A stretch of DNA of 6,654 nucleotides, from NCBI GenBank assembly GCA_003171295.1, contig PMYF01000745.1:2425-9078 (forward strand), written 5' to 3'. The notes beneath the pieces are model-generated. The model searched no databases. It saw nothing but the letters and a program-made list of their open reading frames with translations, and was not told the origin of the DNA. Source of the stretch: Acidobacteriota bacterium. Its GTDB lineage: Bacteria; Acidobacteriota; Terriglobia; UBA7540. How positions within the stretch are numbered: position 1 is the first letter of the stretch; the number at the start of each line of letters is the position of its first letter. A program made the position numbers and the translations under genes. Shown piece by piece: positions 5,316 to 6,654 of this stretch.

Positions 5316-5732
5316 ATGCTGCTCATTTCAAATGCGTTCTTAGTTTTGGCGAGGGACAATGTGCATTTTACCGGAGTCTCTGCCCCCACCCGCACCGTCA
5401 CACTGATAGCCGAGCCCAGTACCATCGAACGTGGGCAGTCCGTCACTCAGAACTGGACTCCGGAGAACGCCACCGACATGGACCTGCAACCCGAGGTAGG
5501 CAAGGTCCCAGCCAAGAGTTCGCAGACCGTGACACCACAGAACTCAAGTACTTATACCCTGACGGTCACCGGTCCGGGTGGAACCAATGAGGATCACAAT
5601 TCTCGAGACATTCCTCGAAGAAGATCTCGATGTGCCGCGGCGGCTCGATGCTTGGTGTCTGTTTCCGCCATAGGAACAGACACCAGCGGATTGGCCAACA
5701 GTCTGAGGAAAAACCAGTTAAACGACAGATGA
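5316..5732 (+). pseudogene. Short ORF with one Ig-like/OmpA-associated repeat, probably a decayed gene
   Basis: The frame from ATG 5316 gives 138 aa. Its middle (5394-5585) reads TVTLIAEPSTIERGQSVTQ, NWTPENAT, VGKVPAKSSQTVTP and NSSTYTLTVTGPGGT. This is the Ig-like repeat often found before OmpA or Pal domains in acidobacterial envelope proteins; the usual pattern is a Pro-Ser-x-Ile-x-x-Gly start, a central Trp, an Asn-Ala-Thr and a TYTLTxTGPGG end. After GGT the frame turns into basic, unstructured residues and runs through the hairpin at 5653-5685, so the original C-terminal domain is absent. The N-terminus MLLISNAFLVLA is hydrophobic but lacks a positively charged n-region, so it is a poor signal peptide. 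An in-frame ATG at 5250 would put the 20-bp palindrome inside the coding region and is less likely. A genuine small secreted protein cannot be excluded. Confidence 0.45.
5653..5685. repeat. REP-like imperfect hairpin
   Basis: TGGTGTCTGTTTCC (5653-5666) pairs with GGAACAGACACCA (5673-5685) around a GCCATA loop: 13 base pairs with one bulged T. No T-run follows, so a classical intrinsic terminator is unlikely. The GGTGTCTGT/ACAGACACC arms resemble repetitive extragenic palindromes that occur in many copies and are mobilised by RAYT (IS200-like) transposases; copy number cannot be seen here. Confidence 0.6.
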
Positions 5733-6010
5733 GTCGGAACTAAATATCCGGCATCAATGCGTAAGTTATTGACCATAAAGGTTGATATGCCGAAGAGAGG
5801 ATTCGGTATCCCAGGCCTGCTTATGTCAACCTGCCTGCTGACACCTTGCGGGCGGCCCCATTCGATGGCGTTGAACGGATGCAGAGGAATTTCGTGCTGA
5901 TGCGCCGCCAGTAGTGGCTGGCCTTTTCTGTCAGTGAGCCGTCGTAGCCCTTTTGGGAAGGTTGACCTCGCCAGGCACGGCACCGGCTGCGCCCACTTGA
6001 TATGCTCGGG
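5733..6010. other. Intergenic stretch with no supported gene
   Basis: A minus-strand open frame of 129 codons (5594-5983) crosses this stretch, but its 3' part is simply the translation of the REP-like hairpin. It has no recognisable domain and overlaps the plus-strand Ig-like fragment. No RNA gene, promoter pair or terminator was identified. Confidence 0.4.
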
Positions 6011-6654
6011 CTAAGGCGCCGAGGGTTGAGTGGGGCCAAGCGGGTGAGAGTCGTGGCTCAGGCCGATGGAGAGTAGGGCTCCAGTATTGATGTAAGCCTT
6101 ATGTTCCTGTGGGTTGGAAATCAGGACAATTTCGCCCTCCCGCAGAGGTGATCCCTTTTCCCCAAGTGTAGTCTCGGGTTGGCTCTGCGGCCCCAAAGCT
6201 ATGGCCGTCGGTGCTTCCTGAACTGGCGGGAACGGCTCCGTACCCGCAATGAACACCTCGCTGTGAGTCAAGGCTGGATCGGCGAGCGCTACAAGGTTTG
6301 TGAGATTGTCAATCGCGGCCGTCTCGATTCCGGCGGGCTGACTAAACGGCGGAGGGGTTTTGTAGACGGCTAAGCCGGTCGTCCGCTTCATGAATTCGGT
6401 CCAGACGGGCAGAGCCGAATGTGCCCCGGTGATATGCAGGTCGCGATCGTCGTCGTAACCGACCCAAACCACGGCGAGAAGGTTCGAGGTGAATCCGGCA
6501 AACCAGCCGTCATGTGAAGTACCGGTCTTCCCCGCGGCCGGGAGTCCAAAGCCACCGGCTCTCGCGCCCGCTCCGGTGCCGCGATTGATGACGCTTTCGA
6601 GGAGACTTACCATTAAATAACTGACGCGCGAATCAAGCACTCGGTGGGTGCTGA
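6011..6654 (-). CDS. Class A penicillin-binding protein, C-terminal transpeptidase part, runs off right edge
   Basis: Bifunctional PBP1A-type enzymes polymerise glycan strands and cross-link peptides in the periplasm. Only the end of the transpeptidase domain is in the window (about 214 codons). It reads HRVLDSRVSYLMVSLLESVI, then INRGTG, the third catalytic-site box KTGT in AAGKTGTSHDGWFAGFT (KTGT codons 6529 to 6518), then LLAVVWVGYDDDRDL and GAHSALPVWTEFMKR, the usual closing block of the domain. The SxxK and SxN boxes and the glycosyltransferase domain lie outside. After FMKR comes a tail of about 120 residues, rich in Pro and Ala, containing SEVFIAGTEP, a motif that often follows the domain in acidobacterial PBPs; the cysteine pair frequently seen in that tail is absent. 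The stop is TAG at 6011-6013. The frame is open to the edge, with no visible damage. Confidence 0.9.
   Translation of the reverse strand, partial: STHRVLDSRVSYLMVSLLESVINRGTGAGARAGGFGLPAAGKTGTSHDGWFAGFTSNLLAVVWVGYDDDRDLHITGAHSALPVWTEFMKRTTGLAVYKTPPPFSQPAGIETAAIDNLTNLVALADPALTHSEVFIAGTEPFPPVQEAPTAIALGPQSQPETTLGEKGSPLREGEIVLISNPQEHKAYINTGALLSIGLSHDSHPLGPTQPSAP

Noticed and set aside
5594..5983. Minus-strand frame of 129 codons between the PBP gene and the Ig-like fragment
   Set aside because: Part of it is a translation of the REP-like hairpin; composition is irregular and no family is recognisable.
1..6654. CRISPR array, tRNA, rRNA, toxin-antitoxin or defence system
   Set aside because: No regularly spaced repeats, cloverleaf-like sequence, conserved rRNA segments or recognisable defence proteins were seen on either strand.

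Overview
The window is about 60% GC and looks like a soil or sediment Acidobacteriota chromosome. That guess rests on protein style: a GMC oxidoreductase paired with a Tat-exported gluconate 2-dehydrogenase subunit 3-like protein, class A PBP wording around its KTGT box, an 'AEPSTIERGQSVTQNW' Ig-like repeat, and relics of transposase families common in that phylum. All family assignments were made by eye, without a database search.

Layout. Bases 1-2104 are an insertion-sequence graveyard, all read on the minus strand. It holds the N-terminal part of an rve/DDE-type transposase running off the left edge (1-504), a frameshifted and deleted remnant of a second transposase family (504-822), and an IS3-family element with orfA, orfB and a clear A AAA AAC -1 frameshift site (968-2104). 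The IS3 transposase has lost three residues directly after its second catalytic Asp, so it is probably dead. Bases 2105-2457 are mostly non-coding and include a 21-codon relic of a sigma-70 region 2.

The intact functional unit is a plus-strand two-gene operon, 2498-5112. It starts from a good sigma-70-type promoter (TTGAAC, 17 bp, CATAAT) whose -10 box lies inside a perfect 15-bp palindrome, which suggests a repressor operator. Gene 1 is a 563-aa FAD-dependent GMC dehydrogenase with no signal peptide and a CxxCxxCxxxC cysteine cluster. Gene 2 is a 291-aa Tat-signal subunit 3-like protein. The likely arrangement is a periplasmic dehydrogenase complex in which the small subunit carries the flavoprotein through Tat. 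No cytochrome subunit is encoded here.

Bases 5113-6010 hold a perfect 20-bp palindrome, a short possibly decayed ORF with one Ig-like repeat, and a REP-like imperfect hairpin. The right edge carries the C-terminal end of a class A penicillin-binding protein on the minus strand (6011-6654, continuing outside).

No RNA gene, CRISPR array or defence system was seen. The most interesting points are the two palindromes, the operon's dehydrogenase chemistry (cysteine cluster and an unexpected Glu at a catalytic-pair position), and the layered transposon decay.
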